Counted from the stretch's first letter, positions 46,207 to 56,931 are shown. The stretch is DNA of 64,000 nt from Notospermus geniculatus (GCA_002633025.1 NMRB01002033.1:67316-131315); one strand, 5' to 3'. Made by a program: numbers and translations. Notes: generated by a model not told the origin, from the sequence alone.

Positions 46207-46614
46207 TAGAATGTGTTGGGAGCATACAAGAAGCAGTGCTTGGATTTTGTGATCGGCGATTTTCGTCTTTAGATACATGTATAAAAACTCTTGGTAAACT
46301 TAAATGATTCAGAGGTCAAGCACCTTTCCTTAATCGAATATAAGAAGTTTGGTAACACCTTTTTCATGATCAACTACATGTATGTATTTTTGAGACTAGC
46401 TTTCGACATCGAATATCTAAACGTGTTCACTTCGTCGTGGCTTCTTCTAATGTAACAACGTACAGTACATTGCTGTTGAGCCGCATCATTTATTCGTAAC
46501 TGCGTAAACTGATCATTGTGGCGTGATGTGTCGTATTCAACATTCGTATGTAGTGTTGCCCGTTCAACACTTCGGATATTCTGCCATTCACTAAACGCAT
46601 CAGCAATACCTCAC

Positions 46615-46705
46615 CTTCAAAGGCTGTTCTCAGCTGGAATACTTCGGTCGTGGTCACTTGAATAGTTTGATATACCGGATCGATCACCCGTCGTTCTGTT
46701 GCCAT
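46615..46705 (-). CDS. Possible first coding exon of an unknown gene
   Basis: ATG in good context (GATATGGCAACAG) opens MATERRVIDPVYQTIQV and continues to a strong donor (GCCTTTGAAG|GTGAGGTA) after 30 codons plus one base (phase 1). The residues look protein-like, but no following phase-1 exon was found toward lower coordinates and no family is recognised. It could be chance. Confidence 0.25.
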
Positions 46706-47123
46706 ATCCCGGTGATCTCGATCCCATCAAATATTCAGTATCATCAAATGTAGCGTGTCCCCGAGGTATCGGCGACTATACAAAACGGCACCATCCATTT
46801 ACGGCAGGCGCCCCGAAAGAACCGGCTCATGATATTCGCATGCTGTTTCGTTGCGACTAAAAACATTATTTGATTTGTACGATCCTGTTTGATTCGTCAG
46901 TGAGAGATGCGTGTCCCGAAAGACCCCTGCTATGGCGTTGTCACGAAGAGTAACACTGTGTTTCTAAACTCCACGGAATATTTCAGCATGAAGTGTTTCA
47001 TAACACCATTTTTTACAACAGAAGACGTAGAGTGCTTGTTCAACGAAGAATCTGCCTGGCGAAAGATAACGCTAATAAGGTTACCGCTACTTCGTGGTAA
47101 AGCACGCTTTATGCAAACGTCGC

Positions 47124-47443
47124 NNNNNNNNNNNNNNNNNNNNNNNNNNNNNNNNNNNNNNNNNNNNNNNNNNNNNNNNNNNNNNNNNNNNNNNNNNNNN
47201 NNNNNNNNNNNNNNNNNNNNNNNNNNNNNNNNNNNNNNNNNNNNNNNNNNNNNNNNNNNNNNNNNNNNNNNNNNNNNNNNNNNNNNNNNNNNNNNNNNNN
47301 NNNNNNNNNNNNNNNNNNNNNNNNNNNNNNNNNNNNNNNNNNNNNNNNNNNNNNNNNNNNNNNNNNNNNNNNNNNNNNNNNNNNNNNNNNNNNNNNNNNN
47401 NNNNNNNNNNNNNNNNNNNNNNNNNNNNNNNNNNNNNNNNNNN
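47124..47443. other. Assembly gap of 320 Ns
   Basis: Unsequenced. Open frames reported across it are meaningless. Confidence 1.
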
Positions 47444-48507
47444 TTTTTGAGACACGGCAATCTCGCCGTGCTTTTCGAAATCCCCGTGTTTTCGTTAGTT
47501 CTTCGCACGGCGACAGATGGCGCAGCCATTAAGTGACGTCGTTTTCGCGCCTCCAACAATACAGAAATGACCGAAGAGTCAGTGCATGCAGCGCACCTGT
47601 CGCCGGGCTACTTAACTACAATGTAGTAGTGTGACCTCTCGCCGGGCTTTTCGTACACACGGGTTTGACACGGGTCTGGAAAAACACAGGTATTTTCAAC
47701 AGGTCTAACCGTAGCTAATGTGTGCACTGTTTATCACGGCATGTTAGATCATAGTATACAGAACAATGCCTACGCCATTGACATTCAAAGAATACATGTA
47801 TATAGAAAGAATTATATTAGTATCATTTCTCTCTACCCGCATCGTCTTGTTTTGTCCTCGGCATATCTCTATTCTACACCACAGAATTAGCTCCAATTTG
47901 ACAGCATCAGCACATTCAACAGAGAATAACATCTTCTTTACTGTTTCATTTGATTTTTCTCAAAGTAACGCAATTATGAAATTGATGCACATGTGTTCCA
48001 CTTATCATCCTCCGTCTTCAGAACATTCACAACACATGAAAAACCTAAATGTCAATCTTATGGCATCCGGCATTTCACTTCTTATCAAAACAACATCAGT
48101 TTCGATGTGCGATTCCTATCCTTTTCCATCCATCCAGAAAGAAGACGTCGTATTGGCAAGAACAACGAGCTTATATTGTCATCAGCATTGTTTTCTGTTG
48201 TATAGGCACAGTTATAAGTATGTAGGTTATTTCTAGACTGACGCACGTACAATTATCCTTTTGTTGAGGTACATGTATACATGTAGTGAGAATGAACATT
48301 GAAAAATACCAAACGTAATTCGTCAAGGATAACTGATTTACTTCTCTCACGGAAAGAGACGCATAAGCAACCCTATCACCATTTTTTTTTATGTTGGCCA
48401 AATCGTCGTAACTTCAAATACTGTATATAATAATGCTAACCATGCTAACCATGTGATCATTGGCAACATTTTTCCTCCAGAGTAACAACACCATGTTGGA
48501 CAAATGT
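47444..48507. other. Intergenic stretch with a 156-codon chance frame
   Basis: The plus-strand frame 47766-48236 is rich in Ser, His, Ile and Leu, lacks a domain and has no splice or promoter support. Confidence 0.3.
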
Positions 48508-48766
48508 TGTCTAGTGTGCACAGGGGGAAGAGTTTTCCAACATGTTGTTCACACTGTATTGCTAAGCTGCCTGTATTTTCACTGGCAACAGCTTTCCAAC
48601 ATTTGAACAACATTCCTGAGCAATGATCTGTTGACACCAACATTATAGCAAAAACAGGTTGAAAGCCCCCCCCCCTTGTAATGTAATTAGATAGACAGCG
48701 TTTGTACAACAAGATGTTGTTACTCAATGTTGGAAAAATGCTATACCAGTGTACACATACCCTTAG
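48508..48766. mobile_element. MITE with GTGTACAC-type ends, copy 2
   Basis: TAGTGTGCACAGGGGGAAGA and GTTTTCCAACATGTTGTTC pair with ACAAGATGTTGTTACTCAAT, GTTGGAAAAATGCTATACC and AGTGTACACATACCCT. It has the same CAACATTTGAACAACAT core as 17523. Confidence 0.6.
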
Positions 48767-49159
48767 TTATCAAGATTTAGCTTATATCGTAGTTAGGAAT
48801 TATACCATCGCTGATATCGTTTTTGTCTGATCGCGGTTTACTTTGATAAGAATTTCCATCTCTGGTGACCTTAATCAACCAACCATACATACGGAGGCGA
48901 CGAATTGTTTAGTTTCCCACAAATCTAAAAACCTCATCACCAAAATAATTTACTGTAACCGTGACGACAGCCTTTGATGCTTCAGAATTAATCTTCAGAC
49001 TAACAGCCCTCTGTTCAATATTTCACGACTGAACATGCCGCGCTAAGAGGACTCGTGGCATTAAACGAAATGAGCAGTCGAGTTCATCTAATTCAGCCGT
49101 TCCCGTGTGGTGCATCTTCACTGAGTTCAGGTCAAGACACGGCTTCTCCTCCCTTGACC

Positions 49160-49545
49160 TTCACGCAAGCAAACCACATTCCGTGTTCAACGGATTTCCC
49201 CGTCCCAGAAATAGCAACCAATCACGGCAGAGCAGCTCGGGTATGATGACAAGATGGCGGGCTCGATGAAACTTTATTCGAATGCAAAGTCTCCGTGCAA
49301 GGACTTACAAGTACTCAAAAAGAAGCCGCGAAGGCAATATTCGATGGAGACTATTTGTTATTCTGAGGTAGGACTGGCAGTTGGAAGTCAATTATGTGCC
49401 AGGGGGCCAGTGTTGTCCGCTACGAAGTTGAACGGCGTACTCGTATTGAATAAATTACCGCATGAGAACCGAGGCTTCTGATTGGTCGCACGAGAAAATC
49501 CCAAAGCGTTGAACACGGAATCTGGTTGCTTGCTGCAGAGTGTAG
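49160..49545. mobile_element. Inverted-repeat element with GCAAGCAAACCACATTCCG ends
   Basis: ACGCAAGCAAACCACATTCC, GTGTTCAACGGATTT and AACCAATCACGG pair with TCTGATTGGTCGC, AAAGCGTTGAACACGGAATC and TGGTTGCTTGC. The loop contains an AAGATGGCGGG-type ATG (49254). Confidence 0.65.
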
Positions 49546-49805
49546 GAAGAGGTTAGCGATTTCTACACGATGCATTATGCAGAATGGTGTGGTGACGATG
49601 GTCGACAACCCATCCCAAAGCTGCCAAGATAGTTTACATAAGGTTATTCAAATCAGACTTCACCATGGAAATGCAAGCCTTGAATGTTGAATGATTCTTG
49701 TCCTTGTCACAACAAATACTACTTTTCATTCATTCTACCGTGAGGTTGTGTTTAGAGTTGTTTCGTTCACCAGAGACGCTGTACACTTGGTCGCTGTTGT
49801 TATTA

Positions 49806-50530
49806 GTGAGGTTTCGCAAATCTGACGAAAGACGAAGTACGAAATAAGAAATTGGACTTCATTTCCATGACGTAATGTATTTCAGGAGATGGTTGGTACC
49901 ACAAATATCGCCTGCTGCAAGAGCGTCTTTTAGCGTATGACTTCAGATCGATAGAGTACATGTATACGGTGTTCATTAAAAAAGGGAGGCTCCACTCATT
50001 GTAAGCTTTTGAATTTTTATCAATCCAAAGAGACTAATGCCATGAATTGTGATGTCACTATTGTCAATAGGCTGACGACCTTTGTAGTGAATGAGCTAAT
50101 ACTGTGACTGCCTAATCCTATTGGTTGTTCCTTCATAAATATGCATTGAGCACATATGACATCACATGTGCTGTGCAATGGTCCACTTGGGATTCAATTA
50201 AAATACTTAAAATGACGAGTTTGCTGATTTTTAAAAAATCTGACATGTTGCAGATATCAATGAATTTGAATGTATTAACGATATTTCAAAAATTCAAAAT
50301 TTCACACAATGAGTGGAGTTTCCCTTTAAACTTTGAAATTTATCGTTCGTAAATTTAAAAATTCAAGATGCACCATAACTCTCTCGGTCTCACATGATAT
50401 GCTAAAAGACGCACTGGTAGCAGGCGATATTTGTGGTTCCAACTGTCTCCAGAAATACATTAGGTCCGGGGAAATGAAGTTGAATTTCGTATTTCGTACT
50501 TCGTGTTTCGTCAGATTTGCGAAACCTCAC
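49806..50530. mobile_element. MITE family A, copy 4, with a nested insertion
   Basis: Ends GTGAGGTTTCGCAAATCTGA and CAGATTTGCGAAACCTCAC, flanked by TA. Its centre is split by the element at 49981-50327 beside TTAAA, between CATGTATACGGTGT and ACTTTGAAATTTATCG, which are adjacent in other copies. Confidence 0.85.
49981..50327. mobile_element. MITE with GGGAGGCTCCACTCATTG ends, nested in MITE A
   Basis: AAAGGGAGGCTCCACTCATT GTAAGC pairs with CACAATGAGTGGAGTTTCCC TTT. It interrupts MITE A copy 4, so it is the younger insertion. Confidence 0.75.
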
Positions 50531-50991
50531 TATTACTACTGCCGAATACCGCTGTCTCCTTTGGTATTTGAGAGATACCGTTGTTACAGTTGGTAACTAC
50601 TTTTCCCCGACTGATATTTACCTGTATTCATTGTGTATTAATCGATTTGTGTGTTTCTTGCTGAGAGTGTGAAGGACAATGTCTCCAGCAACCCCATTTA
50701 TACCGTGAATACTCTATATATCAAATGGGGCACTGCTGGGGATGCCTTCCATTTCAGGAAACAAAAGGTTTGTTCCATATGATACCACGTCTGTCTCTTC
50801 AATAGGAAGGATTTTATTTGTCTTTCTTCGAATCAACATGGCATTCGACATACAGAGAAGCAACTTCCGGGCATCATGCACACTGGATAAATCCTTCCAT
50901 TATTAACGAATCGAGTTGGCTGAATGGACTTGGTCGTCCTGTAGATGCAGTGGGTGAAAATTAATGCTGTATATCGACTTTTTCATTCCAG

Positions 50992-51175
50992 ATCTATGCA
51001 AGCCTCTAGACTCCAAGCCGTGAGAAATGCCTGTAGAAAGTAACAATAATGACGAGGGCAGGTGCACAGATTTTTTCAAGCGACGTCTTGTTATACCATC
51101 CGTGATACTGTGTGTAGTCGGCCTCATCTTGATAGGGCCGGCTGTGTGGGCTATATCAAATAAACCTGAAGACAT
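50992..51175 (+). CDS. Start exon of a type II membrane protein
   Basis: The exon lies between a strong acceptor (GACTTTTTCATTCCAG|ATC) and a perfect donor (GAAGACAT|GTAAGT). Translation starts at 51027, directly after an in-frame TGA, giving 49 codons plus two bases (phase 2). The product begins MPVESNNNDEGRCTDFFKRR, followed by a hydrophobic segment (residues 21-44, LVIPSVILCVVGLILIGP). The short basic cytoplasmic tail before one membrane segment is the layout of a signal anchor, as in Golgi glycosyl- or sulfotransferases and many ectoenzymes; the family cannot be named from this. A 5'-UTR intron is implied upstream. A short overlapping upstream ATG lies at 50996. Continuation exons were not found before the window end. 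Confidence 0.6.
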
Positions 51176-51470
51176 GTAAGTTTTTCTTAGTTCTTACATG
51201 TAGTATCCTGGAATCTATAGACGTTTCTGTAAAGGTGACATTTTTTTCTAATGGCTTTATAAAGTGATACACAAAAGTCGAAAATGGTCATGACGATGCT
51301 CCATTCGACAATACCTTGTCTAGCTAAAACTGTCGAAGTGTCTAAAAACGTAAAATGTCAGAAATGTCGACTTTTGTGGAGTATTGATGTAAATCACTGT
51401 TGAATATAAAACTATTTAATTCGACCTTTTTCATTATGAGTGTACATGTATGAAGGCCTTTTACACCTCC
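51176..51470. other. Putative intron of the membrane-protein gene
   Basis: Contains CGACATTT and AAAAGTCGA phrases repeated inverted (TCGAAAATG at 51276, ATGTCGACTTTTG at 51366); no exon seen. Confidence 0.3.
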
Positions 51471-51642
51471 AATAGGAGCTGTCAGTGAGTTGACCAATAG
51501 GTGTCACTACGGCCCAATTCAATGCAAATAGCGGACCCATTCATTCTTGATCGAGCACCAATCACGCGGAGTTTCCTGTGTATTGGTCCGCTAGAACTTT
51601 GCTGCCATCTTTTGGCACTACGCGCGGCTGACTTCTCCTATT
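51471..51642. mobile_element. AATAGGAG MITE, deleted copy
   Basis: Ends AATAGGAGCTGTCAGTGAG and GCGGCTGACTTCTCCTATT. It shares ATTCATTCTTGATCGAGCAC and TGTGTATTGGTCCGCTAG with the long copy at 12374, inverted, with the central third missing. Confidence 0.75.
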
Positions 51643-52063
51643 GAAGTCTTCGACGTCGACATTTTTAGTCGCCTGCCAGCTTGGACAGCCCCCAGGCTAT
51701 GGTCCTGACTTCCTTGTATCGCCAAGGTATCCTTGGCCACTGCCAGCCTCCTTTATGAATGGTTTTATAACAGAAGGCAACTCAATAAAAAACGGTTTCA
51801 TGGTTAAATAATGTCAACACGAAGAACAATCCCATTAGTGAACTTCATAACACAAAAACGTTCAATTCAATTTTATATCCAATTGCAATAATTCGTCCTT
51901 GAGAGCAGATGGCATTGTAATATATTTAACCATAACAGCAATACATGTATTAATATTTATATGATATATGACAAAACATAATGGAATTAAAGCATCTAAT
52001 CTCTCTATGTGAATTCCCGGGTTGAGTCGAGAAGATTATCAACATTTTCAAAGTGGTGTGAAC
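51643..52063. other. Intergenic or intronic stretch, nothing recognised
   Basis: AT-rich; no frame or paired arms seen. Confidence 0.35.
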
Positions 52064-52301
52064 CAGGTGTAATAGAATCTAATGTCCTGCGATATGGATC
52101 TCCCCCAACAATACAATTACGGATTAAGTGGCACCATTGAATTGGACTCTAGAGAGACCAAGACAATAGGATGAAGGAATAGCGGCGACTTGACAATGAG
52201 CGACACACAGTATAAAGTATAACACAGTAACACAGTACAGTGTGTTCCGAATAATGGAAATCACACAGAAAAATGGCCACACTGGAAAACGTTACACCTG
52301 T
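52064..52301. mobile_element. MITE with CAGGTGTAAY ends, copy 1
   Basis: CCAGGTGTAATAGAATCTAA pairs weakly with AACGTTACACCTG. The interior GGAATAGCGGCGACTTGACA is shared with the copy at 57517. Confidence 0.55.
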
Positions 52302-53063
52302 TTCAGTTGTCCTCTTGTCCAAACGACCAAGCCAAGCATTAATATTGCAAAATAATATCTCCACTGCTCTCAGATCGAAATTATCCCTTACGATGCCTCT
52401 ACACCATGTCTATAAGCACCGCAACATTACATTGATACCAAAATCTTTGAAGTGTAATTTTTCCTGATGAGTTCTCATCATTTCTTGACACTCTCTAAAT
52501 GGCGCCACCTTTTTAGTCAGTCCAAAAAAGGATTCAATTTCGTTCGTCCATTAACCGCCTCGAGGTGTTTTGCAGATCTTCTAGTGGATTAGGTGAACTG
52601 TGCTTACATCAAAATGGCTGCCAGCAGGCTGCCTGTCATGCCTGTAAGGTCCTCTTAACAAGCGGGAACCATCAGACATTTACAATGTCATCTTGTTATA
52701 TATCAGTTTCCTGTGCGTCACCTCCGGGAATATTGCTTCTGTCGATACAAAAATAGTATATTCTAGCTTGCCGTGGTTCACTGGGTAACGTGTATAGCAC
52801 GGTCACGAAACCGTCAGTTAACCATCTATCTATGGACCTTCGGCAGCGTAGTTGCTAGATCATTGAACTGATGAAACGGGTGGTGCAGTTTTAGTACGTG
52901 TTTCGGTACAACACTAACCATTTGACATTCTCCGTTTACTTGTGTCAAGAAAATTACTAAGTACCGGTACCTCAATTGCTATTTTTATGAAAAATGGTAG
53001 ATTTGGTGCCGTCCGTTGTCGGTTTCACGGTAATTGGTACCGGCGGATCAATCCACCTCCCTG
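52302..53063. other. Intergenic or intronic stretch, nothing recognised
   Basis: Frames of 63-76 codons only. Confidence 0.35.
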
Positions 53064-53220
53064 TAAAGCTGGGCGCACATGGACGGCAAATCTCAATGCG
53101 GCAGGGGTGTTTTTAAAGTCGACTGACCCAACGCTGCTGGACTCGTCATTCAGCCGGGTCAGCCGACTTTAAAAACATCCCTACCGCATTGAGATTTGCC
53201 GTCCATGTGCGCCTAGCTTA
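53064..53220. mobile_element. Palindromic MITE with GGGCGCACATGGACGG ends
   Basis: Arms of about 67 bp: GGGCGCACATGGACGGCAAA, TCTCAATGCGGCAGGGGTGT, TTTTAAAGTCGACTGACCC and their complements at 53155-53215. Non-coding. Confidence 0.8.
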
Positions 53221-53580
53221 AAGCCTCGTTTATGTCGCCCTTACGTACAGTCAGAACTAGTTGGCAACTGATAATCGGCGCGTAGTTGGAACTAATTAGT
53301 CACAACTACAAGGTGACATAAGCTCTCGGGCGTCAGCGAGTAACTGGTTGCCAACTAGTTGCAAACTAAAAATATCCAGATCCTGAAAGTCGCACATGTT
53401 CAACTTACTTAAAATCAAAAGAAATCTGTGTCGACATAAGCACTCAAAAGACGGCGATAAACTAGTTCCATGTAGTTGCGACCGATCGGTATTTTTCTAG
53501 TCGGTGGCGACATAAGTTATCAGTGGCAACTAGTTGACGCTATTTCTATCACAGCGTAGGGCGACATAACCGAGGCTTTA
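53219..53580. mobile_element. MITE with AAGCCTCGYTTATGTCGCC ends, copy 1
   Basis: AAAGCCTCGTTTATGTCGCC pairs with GGGCGACATAACCGAGGCTTT. The interior has many ACTAGTTGCAACT and GACATAAG words in both orientations. It abuts the preceding MITE. A second copy lies at 54360-54672. Confidence 0.8.
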
Positions 53581-54215
53581 GAGTCTCCGTTCTTAGCCGA
53601 CGAGCACATTCCACGTGCTTTCGGCCAGACTGCCGACCACGGAGTCCTGAAATGATATTTCTCTCAGGAAGTTTCTAATCACAGAAACTGATGAAAGCAA
53701 TATATACAAGTTGCAGACGCAGATGGCATCGCCCACTGCATGCCTACTCTAGGTTAGTCCGAGCCGAGGTCTCCGAGGCAATATACGTTTTGTTGACCTG
53801 CTCGTCCCTTATTGAAAACGCATCCCGCCCCACTCCCAAGGGTGTGTTTTGCTGTTTTCTCTCTATTATCTCGAGTGTCCGATCTCATTTCCACATGCCC
53901 ATAAAATCACACTCAACGTGGCATGATGCTGAAAGGAAATCCAAAAAGTACGCGCTATGGTGTTAATTCCGTATGGGAAGCCAAGCAGTGCAATTTCCGT
54001 TTGTGTTCTTTAGTCACGAAGTCATTATAAAGTTGTCGATCGGTCAACTGTCCCATAGATAAAAAACAGTATGATATACATGTATGCAACGAAATTTCGT
54101 CATCAATATCCGCATGTATACATGTACATGTACATGTACATGTATGTATTCTAACCAGGAATTGCTTTACTACATAGTGACATGTCACAGTACCATGGAA
54201 GTTTTTAAAGCGGCA
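53581..54215. other. Intergenic or intronic stretch, no supported gene
   Basis: Includes an ACATGT array at 54116-54144. A 91-codon frame at 53691-53966 has no domain. Confidence 0.35.
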
Positions 54216-54313
54216 CATGTGCACTGGTAAAATTTTACCAACATTTGAACAACATTTATATCTGACCAACAAAAAATAGACAGGAACATTTGAACAACGT
54301 GTTGGAAAAGCAG
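54216..54313. mobile_element. Fragment of the GTGTACAC-type MITE
   Basis: GTGCACTGGTAAAATTTTAC, CAACATTTGAACAACATTT and GAACAACGTGTTGGAAAA. The right end is missing. Confidence 0.5.
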
Positions 54314-54359
54314 ATTTTCTGTGTTGCGACTTGCTTTGCAACCTACTACTTGCGATTTT

Positions 54360-54672
54360 AAGCCTCGCTTATGTCGCCCAATGCTGTGATAGAAATAGCG
54401 TCAACAAGTTGCAACTGATAACTTATGTCGCCACCGACAAGAAAAATACCGATCGGTCGCAACTACCTGGAACTAGTTTATCGCCGTCTGTAGCGGCCCT
54501 TGTAACCACTCGTGACAAAATCAAATACCAAGACGACACAGAATTCGTAGTAACGTTTTATTCGTTATGGCAGAGCTCCTCTAGTAGTTGTGACTGATTA
54601 GTTCCAACTACGCGCCGATTATCAGTTGCCAACTAGTTCTGACTGTACGTAAGGGCGACATAAGCGAGGCTT
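54360..54672. mobile_element. MITE with AAGCCTCGYTTATGTCGCC ends, copy 2, nested in family Q
   Basis: AAGCCTCGCTTATGTCGCCC pairs with GGGCGACATAAGCGAGGCTT. TTAA lies at both junctions (54358-54361 and 54671-54674). It is itself interrupted at 54489-54579. Confidence 0.8.
54489..54579. mobile_element. TGTAGCGGCCCTTG element fragment, innermost insertion
   Basis: TGTAGCGGCCCTTGTAACCA to GTTATGGCAGAGCTCC, 91 bp, matches 60186-60273 closely. A TGTAGCGG start is common in LTRs of retrotransposons, but the other end is not seen, so the class is unproven. Confidence 0.5.
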
Positions 54673-55071
54673 AATACGATTGCAAGGAACTAATACCGGT
54701 CGCGGACCAATTGCCGACTGGAACTGACCACATCTTCGCCATTGGTGGAAATCACGTCTAGCGAGTCCACTACGGCGATCGAGTGCCAGTTGCAAAGCAA
54801 GTCGCAACGCAAAATCAACTTGAAAACCAATGGTGGATTCCTAGCTTTTGACATTTGTGACCCGATCTGGGAAAACCAGGCACAAGCCTCGGAAAAAGAA
54901 ATGGTTATGGTTACAGCAATGGTTACCCCACAAAGGCTGAAATCAATTCAGCTGTTACAGTTACAAAGAGAGGCTATTCTTCAGCATTGAGTTGATGACC
55001 TAACAGGGTAGTCAAGGGCCTTAATTGTCACATGCTGGAGACTTGTGCCTGGTATTCCCATCTGGTGCTCA

Positions 55072-55384
55072 CCCAGTCTATCTGGCCTGACGGCCATCTA
55101 GCCTGGTTCGAATCCATCACATTTCCCGTTTCTGAGGGGGTGAGAGCCTCAGCCAATCATCGGGGCGCGAAGGAAAATCGACGCGCCAATCAAAATCCAT
55201 GTTACAAATTCGAGCGTGAAGAGCAAAGAAAGTGTCCAACGGCGATTTGTTTAGCGAGTTCTGATTGGCTCGGATGCGGGGTCAGGTTCATTAATAATTT
55301 ATGCATTAACGGAAAAGATGACATGATTCGGACAAGGCTAAAGACGGAGTCGATAGCCTTGTTTGGACAAGATGGGTATTCCCA
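55072..55384. repeat. CCAAT-rich dispersed repeat, copy 2
   Basis: Inverted relative to 18207-18560: GGCCATCTAGCCTGGTTCGA, GAGCCTCAGCCAATCATC, GCCAATCAAAATCCATGTTA and GAGTTCTGATTGGCTC. The 128-codon frame overlapping it is a by-product. Confidence 0.65.
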
Positions 55385-55396
55385 GTCTGGGTCACA

Positions 55397-55470
55397 TTTG
55401 TCTAACATGGTGTTGTAACTCTCTGGATGTTGGAAAAATGTTGAGAAAATGTTGCCGGTGTACACATCCT
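55397..55470. mobile_element. One end of the GTGTACAC-type MITE
   Basis: TAACATGGTGTTGTAACTCT, GTTGGAAAAATGTTGAG and GCCGGTGTACACATCC. No partner end nearby. Confidence 0.45.
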
Positions 55471-56010
55471 TTAAAGGACTTGTTGCCAACATATTCATTT
55501 AGAATGATATAAAGGGCGAAAGTACATGTAGCGTTACTAAACTGGCTTTGTCTCGATATAGGCTTTATTACCAAGCAGCCGTTGTTCACCATACTAAACG
55601 GAACTCACATGGCCGCGCCCCTGACGCACGCTACTCAAGTTGCGTCGTCTGAACAACAAAATCAACTTGAACATTTAAACTTCCGGAATTAAACTTAGGG
55701 AACTAATCAGGTTATAAGCAGGCCTGCATAATTAAGCAATATGCATATAAGTACCAATATCAATTCATGTTATCTTCCTGCTAGTTACCCCAAAGAACAG
55801 TTTGCGTAGCAACAAGCAAGCCAAAGGTGTTATTCCAACCAATCACCCCAGCGCCAATTTTACAATGATTGGTTAGCCTGAACATAATTCCCGTCGGCCA
55901 CACCGAAGATCAGTTACACAATGACCACGAGCCACGACAAAACTTATATCGCAAGTATACAAGCAATCAAATGCCTATTCGCAACCCAAGATTTAATTTC
56001 ATCATTCAAA
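55471..56010. other. Intergenic stretch, nothing recognised
   Basis: No supported frame; follows the BEL/Pao stop codon in transcript order and may contain retroelement 3' sequence. Confidence 0.3.
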
Positions 56011-56843
56011 TTACGCTTCTTCCAATAGACAGAGTTTCGCCACTGGTCTGGTCAAGATATCAGCACTTGTTCGCACTTTGGCGACTCTGACACGGCCGTC
56101 GCTGCTGGGACAAACCTCGACAACTCTGCCCATTGGCCAAGCACCACCTGAAGCATTGCCATCTACAATCAGGACGACACTATTTGGTTTGATATTCATG
56201 ACATCATCCCTCCATTTGGCCATGAGCGTTCTGGAGGGCAAGTACTCTCGTCTCCAACGCTTCCAAAAGTGGTCCGTCAAAACCTGCACCTGGCGCCACC
56301 TTTTTCGGCTAGAAAGGTCAGAATCAAAGGTTTCAACAATGGATGATGTATCATGGCTAGCTTTCTGCAAAAAATAACCAGAAGTTAGTGGTTCAGGATC
56401 TTTATAATCAGAGGTCACATGAGTTTTGTGCTTATCTAAAGTCCTCAAAGCGTGTCTCACCTCCCGGCTAGCAGCCACGAAGTTGGTACCATTGTCACAA
56501 AATATCTGCTTTGGGGGCGCAATAAATCTCAAAAAGCTTCCAGAAAGCCTGTTACCACTTGATCCTGCATTGTGACAGAAACTCATGATCCATGCGGTTA
56601 TGTGGCGTAGACGAGACAAGTTCGAGTATTTAGAAATGTCAATACTATTGAGAGCAGAGAACGTCTGTATCATTCCATCGTACCCGACCATCGTACAGTC
56701 CTTCTGGTCCAGCTCTGACGTGTGAACTGGCGATAGCCACTTTGATTCACTAATGTCAGACCAGAGAAACTCTGGACCAGCGAACCACGGATGCTCAGGA
56801 GTCAGTTCCGAAACAGACAGGCCTCGGGTACAATCGTCAGTTT
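56011..56843 (-). pseudogene. BEL/Pao retrotransposon pol fragment: integrase remnant plus DUF5641
   Basis: The minus-strand frame is open for about 277 codons from 56843. It opens with TRGLSVSEL and PWFAGPEFLW, the linker before the integrase in BEL/Pao polyproteins. It continues through the integrase N-terminal region (SKYSNLSRLRHITAW), then jumps to the core motif around DNGTNFVAASREV. After that it goes to DPEPLT, KRWRQVQVLTDHFWKRWRREYLP and the DUF5641 end (VVLIVDGNASGGAWPMGRVVEV, RPVAKLCLLE). The HHCC zinc region and first Asp (before GNRLSG) and the catalytic Glu region (after LDKHK) are missing, while the second Asp in CDNGTNF remains. The fragment cannot be an active integrase. Both deletions keep the frame. 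Confidence 0.85.
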
Positions 56844-56931
56844 TTGCTGAAGGAGCTGGTGGGCAAAAAGACGCAACGTCACAACGTTTTCAACGTCATG
56901 TAGGCCTGGATACGACGTCATGGATACGATG
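56844..56931. mobile_element. CATCGTATCC element, half copy joined to the BEL/Pao fragment
   Basis: GCTGAAGGAGCTGGTGGGCA, GACGCAACGTCACAACG and ACGACGTCATGGATACGATG match the left half of 11450-11635 in inverted orientation. The match stops exactly where the BEL/Pao frame begins. Confidence 0.65.

Larger units (their letters stand above)
54311..54846. mobile_element. MITE family Q, copy split by nested elements
   Basis: The left part GTTGCGACTTGCTTTGCAAC, then TTGCGATT, and the right part TACGATTGCAAGGAACTAAT to GCAAGTCGCAACGCAAAATC match the uninterrupted copy at 36452-36665 (reverse strand). The break point falls exactly where the element at 54360 sits. Confidence 0.75.

Noticed and set aside
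46907-47559. 209-codon frames on both strands
   Set aside because: Most of their length is the 320-N gap.
47766-48236. 156-codon plus-strand frame
   Set aside because: No domain, no splice or promoter support, and a composition typical of AT-rich non-coding DNA.
49254-49367. ATG in AAGATGGCGGGC context opening 38 codons to a GAG|GTAGGA donor, with a CCAAT box upstream
   Set aside because: The whole stretch is the loop of an inverted-repeat element (49160-49545) and the CCAAT box is part of its arm.
55032-55418. 128-codon frame and a GGTTCGAATCC sequence considered as a tRNA B box
   Set aside because: It lies in a dispersed repeat whose other copy (18207-18560) shows no A box or cloverleaf; no tRNA can be folded.
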